DNA of 64,000 nt, taken from contig JAZQYO010000007.1 of assembly GCA_045633565.1 (NCBI GenBank), positions 62,001-126,000 on the forward strand, written 5' to 3'. The notes under the pieces were generated by a model that had not been told where the DNA came from, did not search any database, and saw only the letters and a program-made list of their open reading frames with translations. Position numbers and translations under genes: made by a program. The DNA is from RGIG7450 sp045633565. Its GTDB lineage: Bacteria; Bacillota; Clostridia; RUG12999. Within the stretch, counting starts at the first letter, position 1; every line of letters starts with the position of its first letter. Of this stretch, positions 15,759 to 26,580 are shown piece after piece.

Positions 15759-15857
15759 GATAGTATATATAATAAGGAAGTCATTCGGTCATGAGTTTGA
15801 TGTTCCGGTCATGTTGACGAAGATGTCAACCAATAACCAAACGGAGGTGTAAAGGAA

Positions 15858-16493
15858 ATGAAAAAGGCAATTTTAGGTAAAAAGCTTGGTATGACTCAGC
15901 TTTTTAACGAGGACGGCGTAATGATTCCGGTTACCGTAATCGAAGCAGGTCCTTGCGTAGTAGTTCAGAAAAAGACAGTTGAAACTGACGGCTACGAAGC
16001 AATTCAGGTAGGCTTTGATGACAAAGCTGAAAGAAAAATGAACAAACCCATGAAGGGTCATTTCGACAAAGCGAAGGTAGCTTACAAGAAGAATTTAAGA
16101 GAATTCAGACTTGATGACATATCTTCCTTTAACGTAGGTGACGTAATTAAGGCTGACGTATTTGCGGCAGGCGAAATGGTAGACGTTACCGGCACAAGCA
16201 AAGGTCACGGATACGCAGGTACCGTAAAAAGATGGGGAACACACAGAGGTCCCATGTCTCACGGCTCCGGCTATCACAGAGGCGTAGGTTCTATGGGCGC
16301 ATGTTCAGACCCGTCCAGAGTTTACAAAGGTAAAAAACTTCCCGGTCACTATGGCAACGTTAAAAAGACAATTCAGAATCTTTATGTTGCAAAAGTTGAC
16401 GGCGAAAGAAACCTTATCCTTGTAAAAGGCGGCGTTCCCGGCCCCAAAGGCGGACTGCTTGTTGTTAAGGAAGCAATCAAATCGGGTAAATAA
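15858..16493 (+). CDS. rplC: 50S ribosomal protein L3
   Basis: 211 residues, starting [15 protein letters not shown] and carrying the central loop [19 protein letters not shown] that reaches the peptidyl transferase center. GGAGGTG precedes the ATG. The 100-bp gap after rpsJ contains a small TTGAC-GTCAA hairpin but no terminator. Confidence 0.97.
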   Translation: MKKAILGKKLGMTQLFNEDGVMIPVTVIEAGPCVVVQKKTVETDGYEAIQVGFDDKAERKMNKPMKGHFDKAKVAYKKNLREFRLDDISSFNVGDVIKADVFAAGEMVDVTGTSKGHGYAGTVKRWGTHRGPMSHGSGYHRGVGSMGACSDPSRVYKGKKLPGHYGNVKKTIQNLYVAKVDGERNLILVKGGVPGPKGGLLVVKEAIKSGK

Positions 16494-16523
16494 TATAAGT
16501 TTTACCGAAAGGAGGAATTTTAA

Positions 16524-17144
16524 ATGCCTAACATAGCTGTATTAAATATGGCAGGTGAAGAGGTTGGCAAAATGAAACTTGCTGACTCGGTATTCGCAGT
16601 AGAAGTTAATGACGCTGCACTTCACCAGGTAGTAGTTAATTATTTAGCAAATCAGAGACAAGGTACACAGAGCACAAAAACTCGTACCGAAGTTAGAGGC
16701 GGCGGAAGAAAGCCGTGGAGACAGAAAGGCACAGGCCGTGCAAGACAGGGTAGCATCCGTGCTCCTCAGTGGACAGGCGGCGGCGTGGCTCTCGGCCCCA
16801 AACCCCGTGATTACAGATACAGAATCAATAAGAAGGTTAGACTTCTTGCAATGAAATCTGCTCTTACCGCAAAGGTAGCAGCAAAAGAATTTATCGTTTT
16901 AGACGAGCTTAAGATGGATGCAATCAAAACTGCTGAAATGGCAAAAGCTTTAAAAGCGATCAATGCAGAAAAAGCTCTCATCGTAACAGCTGAGAAAAAC
17001 GAAAACGTTTACAAATCAGCAAGAAACATCAAAGATGTTAAAGCAACATTCGTAAGCGAAATGAACGTATACGAAATTCTTAAATATGACGTAATGGTTG
17101 TAGATAAGGATGCAGTAAAGAAAATTGAGGAGGTGTATGCATAA
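16524..17144 (+). CDS. rplD: 50S ribosomal protein L4
   Basis: 206 residues with the exit-tunnel extension region [19 protein letters not shown] (about 57-75). In E. coli L4 represses the S10 operon, so it is the first candidate for binding the leader at 15130. The stop overlaps rplW by one base. Confidence 0.97.
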   Translation: MPNIAVLNMAGEEVGKMKLADSVFAVEVNDAALHQVVVNYLANQRQGTQSTKTRTEVRGGGRKPWRQKGTGRARQGSIRAPQWTGGGVALGPKPRDYRYRINKKVRLLAMKSALTAKVAAKEFIVLDELKMDAIKTAEMAKALKAINAEKALIVTAEKNENVYKSARNIKDVKATFVSEMNVYEILKYDVMVVDKDAVKKIEEVYA

Positions 17145-17434
17145 TGACAGCACATGATATCATTAAAAGACCGGTAGTAACCGAACAGAGCATGATGCAG
17201 ATGCAGGAAAAGAAATACACCTTTGAAGTTGACAAACGTGCTAACAAAATTCAGATAAGAAAAGCTGTAGAAGAAATTTTCGGCGTGAAAGTTAAAAGTG
17301 TAAACACCATAAACGTTTCAGGCAAATTCAAAAGAATGGGCAGAAACGAAGGTAAAAGAGCTGACTGGAAAAAAGCTATCGTTACACTTACTGAAAACAG
17401 CAAGACTATCGAATTCTTTGACGGCATGGCTTAA
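17144..17434 (+). CDS. rplW: 50S ribosomal protein L23
   Basis: 96 residues with [11 protein letters not shown] and [19 protein letters not shown]. It lies at the tunnel exit and forms part of the docking site for trigger factor and SRP. Translationally coupled to rplD through a TAATG overlap. Confidence 0.97.
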   Translation: MTAHDIIKRPVVTEQSMMQMQEKKYTFEVDKRANKIQIRKAVEEIFGVKVKSVNTINVSGKFKRMGRNEGKRADWKKAIVTLTENSKTIEFFDGMA

Positions 17435-17454
17435 AAATAGGGAGGGAGAAAATT

Positions 17455-18288
17455 ATGGCTATAAGAAAATATAATCCTACCTCTCCGGCAAGAAGATTTA
17501 TGACAGTTTCCACATTTGAGGAAATTACCACAAATGTACCTGAAAAATCACTTCTTGAACCTATTAAGAAGAATGCCGGCAGAAATAGCTATGGTAGAAT
17601 CACAGTTCGTCACAGAGGCGGCGGTGAAAGAAGAAAATACAGAATTATCGATTTCAAGAGAAATAAAGATAACATGCCTGCTACAGTACTCACAATCGAG
17701 TACGATCCGAACAGAAGCGCTAACATCGCTCTCGTTCAGTATGAAGACGGCGAAAAGAGATATATTCTCGCTCCGCTCGGTCTTAAAGTAGGTACAAAGA
17801 TTGAATCAGGCGAAAATGTTGACATTAAAACAGGTAACGCTCTGAAAATCAAAGATATTCCTCTTGGTACACTTATCCACAATATTGAGCTTGTTCCCGG
17901 CAAAGGCGGTCAGCTTGTAAGAAGTGCAGGTAATGCTGCTCAGCTTATGGCGAAAGAAGACAAATTCGCACAGGTTAGACTTCCTTCCGGCGAAGTAAGA
18001 ATGATCAGAATGGATTGCAAAGCAACCATTGGTCAGGTAGGTAACATCGATCATGAAAACATTTCCATCGGTAAAGCAGGTCGTAAACGCCACATGGGCA
18101 TCAGACCTACAGTCCGTGGTGTTGTAATGAACCCGAACGATCACCCGCACGGTGGTGGTGAAGGTAAATCACCTATCGGTCGTCCCAGCCCGGTTACTCC
18201 TTGGGGTAAACCTGCACTTGGACTTAAGACCAGATCCAAGAAAAAACAGAGCAATAAATATATTGTAAAAACAAGAAAAGATAAGTAA
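17455..18288 (+). CDS. rplB: 50S ribosomal protein L2
   Basis: 277 residues. The motif [21 protein letters not shown] near the C-terminus carries the conserved His close to the peptidyl transferase center. GGGAGG precedes the ATG. Confidence 0.98.
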   Translation: MAIRKYNPTSPARRFMTVSTFEEITTNVPEKSLLEPIKKNAGRNSYGRITVRHRGGGERRKYRIIDFKRNKDNMPATVLTIEYDPNRSANIALVQYEDGEKRYILAPLGLKVGTKIESGENVDIKTGNALKIKDIPLGTLIHNIELVPGKGGQLVRSAGNAAQLMAKEDKFAQVRLPSGEVRMIRMDCKATIGQVGNIDHENISIGKAGRKRHMGIRPTVRGVVMNPNDHPHGGGEGKSPIGRPSPVTPWGKPALGLKTRSKKKQSNKYIVKTRKDK

Positions 18289-18303
18289 TAAGGAGGAAGG
18301 ATA

Positions 18304-18579
18304 ATGAGCAGATCACTTAAAAAAGGCCCTTTTGTCCATGAGAAACTCCTTAAGCAGGTTATCGAACTTAATGAGTCAGGTAACAAATCGGTTTTAAAAA
18401 CATGGTCAAGAGCATCAACCATCTTCCCTGAAATGGTTGGACACACAATAGCAGTACACGACGGCCGTAAACATGTGCCTGTATATATTACAGAAGACAT
18501 GGTAGGACACAAGCTCGGTGAATTTGCACCGACCAGAACCTTTAAAGGCCATTCCGGTTCAAAAACAGCAGTAAAATAA
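18304..18579 (+). CDS. rpsS: 30S ribosomal protein S19
   Basis: 91 residues, starting [18 protein letters not shown] and ending [20 protein letters not shown], both typical of S19 of the 30S head. Confidence 0.97.
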   Translation: MSRSLKKGPFVHEKLLKQVIELNESGNKSVLKTWSRASTIFPEMVGHTIAVHDGRKHVPVYITEDMVGHKLGEFAPTRTFKGHSGSKTAVK

Positions 18580-18617
18580 GAAGGAAACTTTGTTTCTTAC
18601 GAAAGGAGGAGCGAGGA

Positions 18618-18953
18618 ATGGAAGCACGCGCAACACTAAGGTATGCTCGTATTTCACCGCGCAAGGTAAAAATAGTTAATGACCTGATAAGAAACAAGCC
18701 GGTAGGTGTGGCAGTAGGTATTCTGAAAAACACTCCGAAGGCTGCTTCAGAGTTATTGCTAAAACTTTTAAATTCAGCAATCGCTAATGCAGAAAATAAT
18801 CATGATATGAATGTAGACAGCCTGTATATTGCAGAGATTTTTGCAAATCCCGGCCCGATTCTCAAAAGAATCATGCCCAGAGCACAGGGTAGAGCATTCA
18901 GAATCAACAAAAGAACAAGTCATATTACAATCGTATTGAAAGAAAAAGAATAA
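18618..18953 (+). CDS. rplV: 50S ribosomal protein L22
   Basis: 111 residues. [18 protein letters not shown] at the start and the tunnel loop [18 protein letters not shown] near the end identify L22, where macrolide-related changes occur in other bacteria. AAAGGAGG precedes the start. Confidence 0.97.
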   Translation: MEARATLRYARISPRKVKIVNDLIRNKPVGVAVGILKNTPKAASELLLKLLNSAIANAENNHDMNVDSLYIAEIFANPGPILKRIMPRAQGRAFRINKRTSHITIVLKEKE

Positions 18954-18966
18954 GGAGGTGTAAGAT

Positions 18967-19629
18967 TTGGGTCAGAAAGTACATCCACACGGACTTAGAG
19001 TTGGTATTATCAAAGATTGGGATTCCAAATGGTTTGCTGGCAAAGCAGACTTTGGTAACAATCTGGTTGAAGACAATAAGATAAGAGTTTACCTCAAGAA
19101 AAGACTTTTCCTTGCAGGTATCGCAAAGCTTGAAATTGAGCGTAAAGTTGGTAAAGTGTTCATCACAATCCACACAGCTAAACCCGGTATCGTAATCGGC
19201 AGAGGCGGCGCAGAAATTGAAAAGCTCAGAAAAGACATGATCGCTATGATAGGCAAAGATGTTGCCATCAACATCGTAGAGGTTAAGAGCCCCGATCTTA
19301 ACGCACAGCTTGTTGCAGAAAACATTGCAGCTCAGCTTGAAAAGAGAATTTCTTTCAGAAGAGCTATGAAATCTGTTATGGGCAGAGCAATGAAGCTTGG
19401 TGCGAAGGGTATTAAAACCTCCGTTTCCGGCCGTCTCGGCGGTGCAGAAATCGCTCGTAGCGAGCACTATCACGAGGGAACAATTCCCCTTCAGACCTTA
19501 AGAGCTGACATAGACTATGGTTTCTATGAAGCAAACACCACATACGGTAAAATTGGTGTTAAGGTTTGGATTTACAAAGGCGAAGTTCTTCCTGAGAGCA
19601 AGAGAGTGTCGAAAGGAGGAAACAAATAA
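18967..19629 (+). CDS. rpsC: 30S ribosomal protein S3
   Basis: 220 residues from a TTG start (18967) behind [30 protein letters not shown] is the family opening, [14 protein letters not shown] is the KH-domain GxxG loop, and [12 protein letters not shown] is the C-terminal signature. The last codons overlap the ribosome site of rplP. Confidence 0.97.
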   Translation: MGQKVHPHGLRVGIIKDWDSKWFAGKADFGNNLVEDNKIRVYLKKRLFLAGIAKLEIERKVGKVFITIHTAKPGIVIGRGGAEIEKLRKDMIAMIGKDVAINIVEVKSPDLNAQLVAENIAAQLEKRISFRRAMKSVMGRAMKLGAKGIKTSVSGRLGGAEIARSEHYHEGTIPLQTLRADIDYGFYEANTTYGKIGVKVWIYKGEVLPESKRVSKGGNK

Positions 19630-20060
19630 TGTTAATGCCTAAAAGAGTTAAATACCGCAGAGTGCACAGAGGCCGTATGAAAGGTAAAGCACTTCGTGGT
19701 AATAAAGTAGTATATGGTGATTTTGGTATTCAGGCTTTAGAGCCCGGCTGGATCACAAGTAACCAGATAGAGGCTGCCCGTATCGCAATGACAAGATACA
19801 TCAAAAGAGGCGGTCAGGTATGGATTAAAATTTTCCCGGATAAACCTGTAACAGAAAAACCTGCTGAAACCCGTATGGGTAGCGGTAAAGGTTCACCTGA
19901 GTATTGGGTAGCAGTTGTTAAACCCGGCAGAATTCTGTTCGAGGTAGCAGGCGTTAGTGAAGAAGTTGCAAGAGCAGCTATGTCTCGTGCAATTCACAAG
20001 CTTCCCATCAAGTGTAAATTTGTTGTCCGCGAAAAAGAGGAAACGGAGGGTGACAACTAA
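19629..20060 (+). CDS. rplP: 50S ribosomal protein L16
   Basis: 143 residues, starting [15 protein letters not shown], with [18 protein letters not shown]. It binds near the elbow of A- and P-site tRNA. Overlaps rpsC and rpmC by one base each. Confidence 0.97.
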   Translation: MLMPKRVKYRRVHRGRMKGKALRGNKVVYGDFGIQALEPGWITSNQIEAARIAMTRYIKRGGQVWIKIFPDKPVTEKPAETRMGSGKGSPEYWVAVVKPGRILFEVAGVSEEVARAAMSRAIHKLPIKCKFVVREKEETEGDN

Positions 20061-20260
20061 TGAAAAACGAAAAACTTCGTGATTTAACAATTGAAGAGCT
20101 CGAGCTCAAGTTAAAAGACTTAAAAGAAGAACTGTTCAATTTAAGATTTCAGCATGCCACCAACCAGCTTGATAACCCCATGAAAATGGTTGAAGTTAAA
20201 AGAACAATTGCCAGAGTAAAAACCGTTATCCGCGAAGCGGAAATTAAAGAGTCTCTTTAA
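20060..20260 (+). CDS. rpmC: 50S ribosomal protein L29
   Basis: 66 residues, two long helices, with [20 protein letters not shown] as the family block. It lies at the tunnel exit beside L23. Confidence 0.96.
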   Translation: MKNEKLRDLTIEELELKLKDLKEELFNLRFQHATNQLDNPMKMVEVKRTIARVKTVIREAEIKESL

Positions 20261-20296
20261 TTGCGGTAAGTAAGGGAAAGGAGGAAACTGTAAACT

Positions 20297-20551
20297 ATGG
20301 AACGTAATTACAGAAAAACAAAAATAGGCATGGTTGTCAGCAACAAAATGGACAAAACAATCGTAGTTGCCATAGCTGACAATGTAAAGCACCCCTTATA
20401 CGGCAAGATTGTTAAAAGAACTTATAAGCTTAAAGCTCATGATGAAAATAATACTTGCGGAATTGGTGACAGAGTAAAAGTTATGGAAACAAGACCTCTT
20501 TCTAAAGACAAGAGATGGAGACTTGTTGAAATCGTTGAAAAGGCACAATAA
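20297..20551 (+). CDS. rpsQ: 30S ribosomal protein S17
   Basis: 84 residues with the OB-fold pattern [18 protein letters not shown] and [28 protein letters not shown] precedes the ATG. Confidence 0.97.
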   Translation: MERNYRKTKIGMVVSNKMDKTIVVAIADNVKHPLYGKIVKRTYKLKAHDENNTCGIGDRVKVMETRPLSKDKRWRLVEIVEKAQ

Positions 20552-20581
20552 TTTGAACAAATAGGAAGGAGTGAACCTACC

Positions 20582-20950
20582 GTGATTCAACAGCAAACAC
20601 TTCTTAAGGTTGCTGACAATACAGGTGCTAAAGAGCTTATGTGCATCAGAGTACTCGGCGGAAGCGGAAGAAAATATGCAAACATTGGCGACGTAGTAAT
20701 CGCATCTGTAAAGAAAAGCACACCGGGTGGAACAGCGAAAAAGGGTGACGTAGTTAAAGCCGTTATCGTTCGTTCAGTTAAAGGAGCACGTCGTGCTGAC
20801 GGTTCATATATAAGATTTGATGAAAATGCTGCGGTTTTAATCAGAGATGATAAAAACCCCAGAGGTACCCGTATTTTCGGGCCAGTTGCCAGAGAGCTCA
20901 GAGATAAAGATTACATGAAAATCCTTTCTCTTGCTCCTGAAGTGCTGTAA
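20582..20950 (+). CDS. rplN: 50S ribosomal protein L14
   Basis: 122 residues from a GTG start. [23 protein letters not shown] and [20 protein letters not shown] are the conserved ends. It contributes to the subunit interface. Confidence 0.97.
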   Translation: MIQQQTLLKVADNTGAKELMCIRVLGGSGRKYANIGDVVIASVKKSTPGGTAKKGDVVKAVIVRSVKGARRADGSYIRFDENAAVLIRDDKNPRGTRIFGPVARELRDKDYMKILSLAPEVL

Positions 20951-20967
20951 GAAAGGAGAGCATACTG

Positions 20968-21288
20968 ATGAGTAAACTTCATTTAAAATCCGGTGACACA
21001 GTAGTTGTTATTTCCGGTAAAGATAAAGGAAAAAAAGGTAAAGTGCTTTCCGCAGACCCGAAAACAGGCAAGGTAATCGTAGAAAAGGTTAATGTGGCAA
21101 TCCGTCACACAAAACCTCGTCGCCAGGGCGAATCCGGCGGAAGACTTGAAAAAGAAACTCCCATTTACGGTTCTAAAGTAATGCGTGTTTGCCCCAAATG
21201 CGGTAAAGCAACACGTATAGGCAGAAAAGTTCTTGAGAACGGACAGATTTCAAGATACTGCAAGAACTGTCAGGAGATTATTGACTAA
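20968..21288 (+). CDS. rplX: 50S ribosomal protein L24
   Basis: 106 residues with a KOW motif (GDTVVVISGKDKGKKGKV) and a C-terminal zinc ribbon made of CPKC and CKNC, as in many Gram-positive L24 proteins. Confidence 0.97.
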   Translation: MSKLHLKSGDTVVVISGKDKGKKGKVLSADPKTGKVIVEKVNVAIRHTKPRRQGESGGRLEKETPIYGSKVMRVCPKCGKATRIGRKVLENGQISRYCKNCQEIID

Positions 21289-21314
21289 AATACCGTTGAA
21301 AGGAGGACCAGAGC

Positions 21315-21854
21315 ATGGCCAGACTTAAGGATAAATATGTAAGTGAAATCGCACCGGCTCTTATGGAAAAATTCGGCTACAAGAGCACAATGCAGATTCC
21401 TAAGCTTGATAAAATTGTTATAAATATAGGCATGGGAGAAGCTAAAGAAAACCCGAAAGCGATTGACGCAGCGGCAGCAGATTTGGCAGCTATCACAGGT
21501 CAGAAACCTGTTATAACAAAGGCTAAACACTCGGTTGCTAACTTTAAACTCAGAGAAGGCATGAACATCGGTCTTAAAGTTACTTTAAGAGCAGAAAAGA
21601 TGTACGAGTTCCTTGACAGACTGTTTAACGTAGCACTTCCCCGTGTAAGAGACTTCCGCGGTATCAGCGCAAATTCCTTCGACGGCAGAGGTAACTATGC
21701 GTTAGGAATTAAGGAACAGCTTATATTCCCTGAAATCGAATATGATAAAATTGATAAAATCAGAGGTATGGATATCATAATGGTAACTACCGCTAAAACC
21801 GACGAGGAAGCTCGTGAGCTTTTAAGCTTAATGGGCGCTCCGTTCGCAAACTGA
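21315..21854 (+). CDS. rplE: 50S ribosomal protein L5
   Basis: 179 residues with [17 protein letters not shown], the ring signature [18 protein letters not shown] and the closing block [15 protein letters not shown]. It contacts 5S rRNA. Confidence 0.97.
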   Translation: MARLKDKYVSEIAPALMEKFGYKSTMQIPKLDKIVINIGMGEAKENPKAIDAAAADLAAITGQKPVITKAKHSVANFKLREGMNIGLKVTLRAEKMYEFLDRLFNVALPRVRDFRGISANSFDGRGNYALGIKEQLIFPEIEYDKIDKIRGMDIIMVTTAKTDEEARELLSLMGAPFAN

Positions 21855-21870
21855 GAGGGGGATAAGAAAA

Positions 21871-22056
21871 ATGGCTAAAAAAGCTATGGTGTTAAAACAG
21901 CAGAAAACACCGAAATTCAGCACCAGATATTACAACAGATGTAAAATATGTGGAAGACCTCACGCTTATCTCAGAAAGTTCGGTATTTGCCGTATCTGCT
22001 TCAGAGAATTAGCTTACAAGGGTCAGATCCCCGGTGTTAAAAAAGCAAGCTGGTAA
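21871..22056 (+). CDS. rpsN: 30S ribosomal protein S14, zinc-binding short form
   Basis: 61 residues with two CxxC pairs ([20 protein letters not shown]), the zinc type S14 used by Firmicutes when zinc is available. No zinc-free paralog is in the window. Confidence 0.97.
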   Translation: MAKKAMVLKQQKTPKFSTRYYNRCKICGRPHAYLRKFGICRICFRELAYKGQIPGVKKASW

Positions 22057-22088
22057 AAAGCTTTACCATACGGAAGGAGGTAAATTAA

Positions 22089-22487
22089 ATGCATATAACG
22101 GACCCTATCGCAGATATGCTCACCAGAATCAGAAATGCTGCTTCTGTTAAGCATGAAAGTGTAGATGTGCCCGCTTCAAAGGAAAAGAAAGCAATCGCTG
22201 AAATCCTTTATGCGGAAGGTTATATAAAAAGTTATCAGTTAATCGAAGATAACAAACAGGGTATCATCAGAATCACCCTGAAATACGGTGCAGGTAAATC
22301 AAAAACTATCTCCGGTATCAAAAGAGTTAGTAAGCCTGGACTTAGAATTTATGCTGGCAAGGATGAGCTTCCGAAGGTTATCAGAGGCCTCGGTATTGCA
22401 ATAATTTCCACATCCAAAGGCATAATGACCGACAAAGAGGCAAGAAAAGCCGGTGTTGGTGGCGAAGTATTAGCATACGTTTGGTAA
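22089..22487 (+). CDS. rpsH: 30S ribosomal protein S8
   Basis: 132 residues with [13 protein letters not shown] at the start and [26 protein letters not shown] at the end as separate family blocks. In E. coli S8 is the repressor of the spc operon. Confidence 0.97.
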   Translation: MHITDPIADMLTRIRNAASVKHESVDVPASKEKKAIAEILYAEGYIKSYQLIEDNKQGIIRITLKYGAGKSKTISGIKRVSKPGLRIYAGKDELPKVIRGLGIAIISTSKGIMTDKEARKAGVGGEVLAYVW

Positions 22488-22504
22488 AAACAAGATATAC
22501 GAAT

Positions 22505-22547
22505 TTGGGGGAAACGTGGTGCTAAAAGCACACACTCAATCACCCCA
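22505..22547 (+). promoter_or_regulatory. Hairpin between rpsH and rplF
   Basis: An outer TGGGG/CCCCA pairing encloses GTGGTGCT-AAA-AGCACAC. There is no T-tract, so it is not a clear terminator. It may be an RNA processing or protein-binding site; I cannot assign a ligand. Confidence 0.3.
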
Positions 22548-22561
22548 CGGAGGTGAATAAA

Positions 22562-23110
22562 TTGTCACGTATAGGAAGAATGCCGATTACAATTCCTGCA
22601 GGAGTTGAAGTGAAAGTCGGCGAAAACAACGTAGTTACTGTTAAGGGTCCTAAAGGTACTCTCACAAAAGAACTTCATCCCGAAATGAAAATTTCTGTTG
22701 AAGCTGGCGTGGCAACAGTAACAAGACCTTCTGAAGAAAAGATGCACAAATCACTTCACGGTCTTACAAGAACCCTGCTGAACAATATGGTTGAAGGCGT
22801 AACAAACGGTTTCTCAAAAGAGCTTGATGTTAACGGCGTAGGCTACAGAGTTCAGAAAAATGGTAAAACATTAGTTTTAAACCTTGGTTATTCTCATCCT
22901 ATTGAGATGCCCGAGGAAGATGGTATAACAATTGATGTCCCCAACCCCAACAAGATTATTGTTAGTGGTATTGACAAGCAGAAAGTCGGCCAGTTTGCGG
23001 CTGTAATCAGAGAACAGAGACCGCCTGAACCCTACAAAGGTAAAGGTATCAAGTATGTTGATGAATACATCAGACGCAAAGAAGGTAAAGCCGGCAAAGC
23101 TAAGAAATAA
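22562..23110 (+). CDS. rplF: 50S ribosomal protein L6
   Basis: 182 residues from a TTG start at 22562, chosen because GGAGG lies 8 bp upstream and the peptide then begins [16 protein letters not shown] like other L6 proteins; an in-frame GTG at 22553 overlaps the ribosome site. [12 protein letters not shown] closes the protein. Confidence 0.96.
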   Translation: MSRIGRMPITIPAGVEVKVGENNVVTVKGPKGTLTKELHPEMKISVEAGVATVTRPSEEKMHKSLHGLTRTLLNNMVEGVTNGFSKELDVNGVGYRVQKNGKTLVLNLGYSHPIEMPEEDGITIDVPNPNKIIVSGIDKQKVGQFAAVIREQRPPEPYKGKGIKYVDEYIRRKEGKAGKAKK

Positions 23111-23129
23111 TGAAAGGAGAGCGGCATAA

Positions 23130-23489
23130 ATGATTAACAAACCGGTAAGTAACGTTGCAAGACTCAGACGTCATAAACGTGTACGTAAAAACTTAAGCGG
23201 CACACCCGCATGTCCCAGACTTTGCGTGTTCCGCAGTGCTAAACACATCTATGCTCAGATCATAGACGATGTAGCCGGCAAAACACTTGTAGCAGCCTCC
23301 TCTCTTGAAGGTGGCTTTGAAGGTAACGGCGGTAACAAAGAGGCAGCAAACAAAGTTGGTAAAATGGTAGCTGAAAAGGCAATTGCAGCTGGAATTAAAA
23401 AAGTTGTATTTGACCGTGGCGGCTATATTTATCACGGACGTGTAGCAAGTCTCGCAGACGGTGCGCGTGAAGGCGGCCTTGAATTCTAA
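23130..23489 (+). CDS. rplR: 50S ribosomal protein L18
   Basis: 119 residues with [24 protein letters not shown] and [26 protein letters not shown] in separate blocks. It binds 5S rRNA with L5. Confidence 0.97.
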   Translation: MINKPVSNVARLRRHKRVRKNLSGTPACPRLCVFRSAKHIYAQIIDDVAGKTLVAASSLEGGFEGNGGNKEAANKVGKMVAEKAIAAGIKKVVFDRGGYIYHGRVASLADGAREGGLEF

Positions 23490-23508
23490 TAAGGAGGGAG
23501 AGGACACT

Positions 23509-24012
23509 ATGCAGGAAATTTTAGATGTAAACAGCTTAGAGCTGCAGGAAAAGGTAGTTAACATCAGACGTGTTGCTAAAACTGTTAAAGGCGGACGTAC
23601 AATGCGTTTCAGCGCACTTGTAGTAGTTGGCGACGAAAATGGTCACGTTGGATGCGGTAACGGTAAAGCTGCCGAAATTCCCGAGGCTGTAAGAAAAGCT
23701 ATAGAAGATGCAAAGAAAAATTTGGTAACAGTTCCTATGGTAGGAACAACCATCCCTCATGAAACAATCGGTAAATCAGGTGCAGGTGAAGTTTTACTTA
23801 AACCCGCCGGCCCCGGTACCGGTATTATTGCAGGCGGTGCAGTGCGTGCGGTTGTTGAGCTTGCTGGACTTAAAGACATCAGAACAAAATGTCTCAGATC
23901 CAACAATCCTCGTAACGTAGTAAGTGCCGTAATTGAGGGCCTTGCAGGATTAAACAGCGCCGGAGATGTTGCTGAAAGACGCGGCAAATCTGTGCAGGAA
24001 CTTTTAGGTTAA
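23509..24012 (+). CDS. rpsE: 30S ribosomal protein S5
   Basis: 167 residues from the ATG at 23509 behind AAGGAGGGAG; the frame is open further upstream, within rplR, but without a ribosome site. [20 protein letters not shown] is the dsRBD-like N domain and [18 protein letters not shown] lies in the C domain. Confidence 0.96.
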   Translation: MQEILDVNSLELQEKVVNIRRVAKTVKGGRTMRFSALVVVGDENGHVGCGNGKAAEIPEAVRKAIEDAKKNLVTVPMVGTTIPHETIGKSGAGEVLLKPAGPGTGIIAGGAVRAVVELAGLKDIRTKCLRSNNPRNVVSAVIEGLAGLNSAGDVAERRGKSVQELLG

Positions 24013-24026
24013 GGAGGGGCTAGACA

Positions 24027-24206
24027 ATGGCAAAAGTTAAAGTTATGCAGGTTAAAAGCTCCATCGGATGCAAAAAGGACCAGATAGATACTTTAAAGGC
24101 GCTTGGTCTTAAAAAAATCAGAGATGTTGTTGAACATGAGAACACACCTCAGATCAGCGGCATGATTAAAAAGGTTATACACCTTGTAGAAGTAACTGAA
24201 TTATAA
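24027..24206 (+). CDS. rpmD: 50S ribosomal protein L30
   Basis: A 59-residue frame behind GGAGGGG, starting [19 protein letters not shown] with [19 protein letters not shown], the L30 pattern. It occupies the standard place between rpsE and rplO. Confidence 0.95.
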   Translation: MAKVKVMQVKSSIGCKKDQIDTLKALGLKKIRDVVEHENTPQISGMIKKVIHLVEVTEL

Positions 24207-24222
24207 TTAAGGAGGTGTGATT

Positions 24223-24663
24223 ATGCGTTTGCATGAACTTTCACCCGTTCCCGGCTCTACAAAAGAAGCAAAAAGAAAGGGCAGAGGACACGGAAGCGGA
24301 AACGGTAAAACAGCCGGCAAAGGTCATAAAGGTCAGAATGCTCGCTCAGGCGGTGGTGTAAGACCCGGTTTTGAAGGTGGCCAGATGCCTCTGTACAGAA
24401 GACTTCCTAAAAGAGGCTTCACAAACATTTTCGCTAAAACATACACTGAAGTTAAAGTGTCAGCACTCAACATCTTTGAAGATGGCGCTGAAGTAACAGC
24501 ACAGGCTCTTAAAGATGCAGGTGTAATTAAAAAGATAAATGATGGAATTACCGTACTCGGAAATGGTGAAATCACTAAAAAACTTACGGTAAAAGCGGCA
24601 AAATTCACACAGTCTGCTAAAGCTAAGATTGAAGCAGCAGGTGGAAAGGCTGAGGTGATTTAA
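24223..24663 (+). CDS. rplO: 50S ribosomal protein L15
   Basis: 146 residues from the ATG at 24223 behind AAGGAGGTG. The start [21 protein letters not shown] and [18 protein letters not shown] are L15 signatures. Confidence 0.97.
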   Translation: MRLHELSPVPGSTKEAKRKGRGHGSGNGKTAGKGHKGQNARSGGGVRPGFEGGQMPLYRRLPKRGFTNIFAKTYTEVKVSALNIFEDGAEVTAQALKDAGVIKKINDGITVLGNGEITKKLTVKAAKFTQSAKAKIEAAGGKAEVI

Positions 24664-24664
24664 G

Positions 24665-25921
24665 GTGATAAAGACACTGGTCAACGCATGGAGAGTTCCG
24701 GAGATTAGAAAGAAACTTCTTTTCACACTATTCATGCTTGTTATTTTCCAGTTAGGTACAGTAGTACCCGTACCCGGACTTGACAAAAATGCATTAAGTC
24801 AGCTTCTTGGCATAGGAACAGGGTCAGGCACACTTTTTGACCTCGTAAATATTATTTCGGGCGGTGCTATGCAGAATGCCTCAATATTTGCGATGAGTAT
24901 TACACCTTATATCAACTCATCAATCATAATGCAGCTTCTTGCTGTAGCTATCCCTGCTCTTGAAAAGCTTTCAAAAGAAGGCGAAGAAGGCAGAAAAGTA
25001 ATTGCAAAATGGACTCGCTATGTAACAGTAATCCTGGCATTCATTCAGGCAGCTGGTCTCTACGTTGGTATGGCAAATTCCGGCGCAGTTGAAAACGCAG
25101 GTCTGCTTGCATTTATTACAATCACACTGTCCTTCACAGCAGGTACAGCTTTCCTTATGTGGATTGGTGAACAGATTACAGAAAAAGGTATTGGCAACGG
25201 TATCTCGATCTTAATTTTTGCAGGTATTGTAACAAGAGCTCCGGCTCTGCTCGTTCAGATTTGGCAGATGCTTAAGACAACATGGTGGCTTGCACTTATT
25301 GTTGTAGTCCTCGGTCTTGCAGTAATTGCATTCGTTGTTATGCTTAACGACGCTGAAAGAAGAATACCTGTTCAGTACGCAAAAAGAGTTGTAGGAAGAA
25401 AAATGTATGGCGGACAGAGCACACACGTGCCCTTTAAAGTGTCAATGGCAGGCGTTATGCCCATCATTTTCGCAAGCTCACTTTTATCCTTCCCGCAGAC
25501 AATTTCAGCTATGTTCTCTGCAGGTGCAACACCTTCGTGGATTACCTGGTTCACAGGTTCATGGCTCTATGCAGTACTCTATTTTGTACTCATTATATTC
25601 TTCACCTTCTTCTACACGTCAATGGTTTACAACCCTGTAGAAATGGCGAATAATATTAAAAACAACGGCGGATTTGTTCCGGGCATCAGACCGGGCAAAC
25701 CCACATCAGACTTCCTGACAAAGGTAATGAACAAAGTTACCATCATCGGCGCTATCTGTATTGCACTTATAGCAGTACTTCCTATGCTGATGGCTCAGGG
25801 AAATATGTCAGTTTCCTTCGGCGGAACATCAATACTGATTCTCGTAGGTGTTGCTATTGAAACCTACCGTCAGCTTGAGTCCCAGATGCTGATGAGAAGC
25901 TATAAAGGATTTCTTGATTAA
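24665..25921 (+). CDS. secY: Protein translocase subunit SecY
   Basis: 418 residues with ten membrane segments, forming the protein-conducting channel with SecE and SecG. The plug and lateral-gate region FDLVNIISGGAMQNASIFAMSI and the cytoplasmic loop GERRIPVQYAKR-like DAERRIPVQYAKRVVGRKMYG are present. The start is GTG at 24665, one base after the rplO stop. It exports the SLH and other secreted proteins of the window. Confidence 0.97.
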   Translation: MIKTLVNAWRVPEIRKKLLFTLFMLVIFQLGTVVPVPGLDKNALSQLLGIGTGSGTLFDLVNIISGGAMQNASIFAMSITPYINSSIIMQLLAVAIPALEKLSKEGEEGRKVIAKWTRYVTVILAFIQAAGLYVGMANSGAVENAGLLAFITITLSFTAGTAFLMWIGEQITEKGIGNGISILIFAGIVTRAPALLVQIWQMLKTTWWLALIVVVLGLAVIAFVVMLNDAERRIPVQYAKRVVGRKMYGGQSTHVPFKVSMAGVMPIIFASSLLSFPQTISAMFSAGATPSWITWFTGSWLYAVLYFVLIIFFTFFYTSMVYNPVEMANNIKNNGGFVPGIRPGKPTSDFLTKVMNKVTIIGAICIALIAVLPMLMAQGNMSVSFGGTSILILVGVAIETYRQLESQMLMRSYKGFLD

Positions 25922-25944
25922 TCGTCAGTAATCGGAGGCATAAA

Positions 25945-26577
25945 ATGAGAATCATTTTACTTGGCCCACCGGCTGCAGGAAAAGGTACTCAGGCAGAAAA
26001 CCTGTCAGAAAAGTTTAAAATCCCCACAATCTCAACCGGAGAGATGATTCGCAGTGAAATTGCTGCCGGAACCCAGCTGGGCGAAAGAGCAGCAAAGATT
26101 ATAAACGGCGGAAACCTTCTTCCGGACGACGTGATAATTGACATGATAAAGTCGAGAATTGCACAGGAAGATTGTAAAAACGGATTTATACTTGACGGTT
26201 TTCCCAGAACCCCCGGCCAGGCTGAGGCTTCAGAACAGATGGGGATAAAAATTGATAAAGTAATTTCAATTTTTGCTCCGGATGAAGAAATCGTAAAACG
26301 CATCTCAGGTCGCAGAATTTGCGAAAACTGCAAAACCGGATATCATACAATGTATAATAAACCGGAAAAAGAGGGCGTTTGCGACAAATGCGGTGGAAAG
26401 TTAATCTGCCGTGACGACGATACAGAAGAAACAGTAAAAGTAAGACTTAATGTGTACCACGAAAAAACCGAGCCTTTAATCCAATATTACGCAAACAAGG
26501 GTTTGCTTGTTGAGGTTGAAAGTCAGGAAAAAATTGAAGATACGACAGCGCTTATGTTTAAGCGGTTAGGAGTATAA
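25945..26577 (+). CDS. adk: Adenylate kinase
   Basis: 210 residues. GPPAAGKGTQ is the P-loop and DGFPRTPGQ the AMP-site motif. The LID carries four cysteines (CENC ... CDKC), so it binds structural zinc as in Gram-positive enzymes. It converts AMP and ATP to two ADP. Confidence 0.97.
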   Translation: MRIILLGPPAAGKGTQAENLSEKFKIPTISTGEMIRSEIAAGTQLGERAAKIINGGNLLPDDVIIDMIKSRIAQEDCKNGFILDGFPRTPGQAEASEQMGIKIDKVISIFAPDEEIVKRISGRRICENCKTGYHTMYNKPEKEGVCDKCGGKLICRDDDTEETVKVRLNVYHEKTEPLIQYYANKGLLVEVESQEKIEDTTALMFKRLGV

Positions 26578-26580
26578 CCT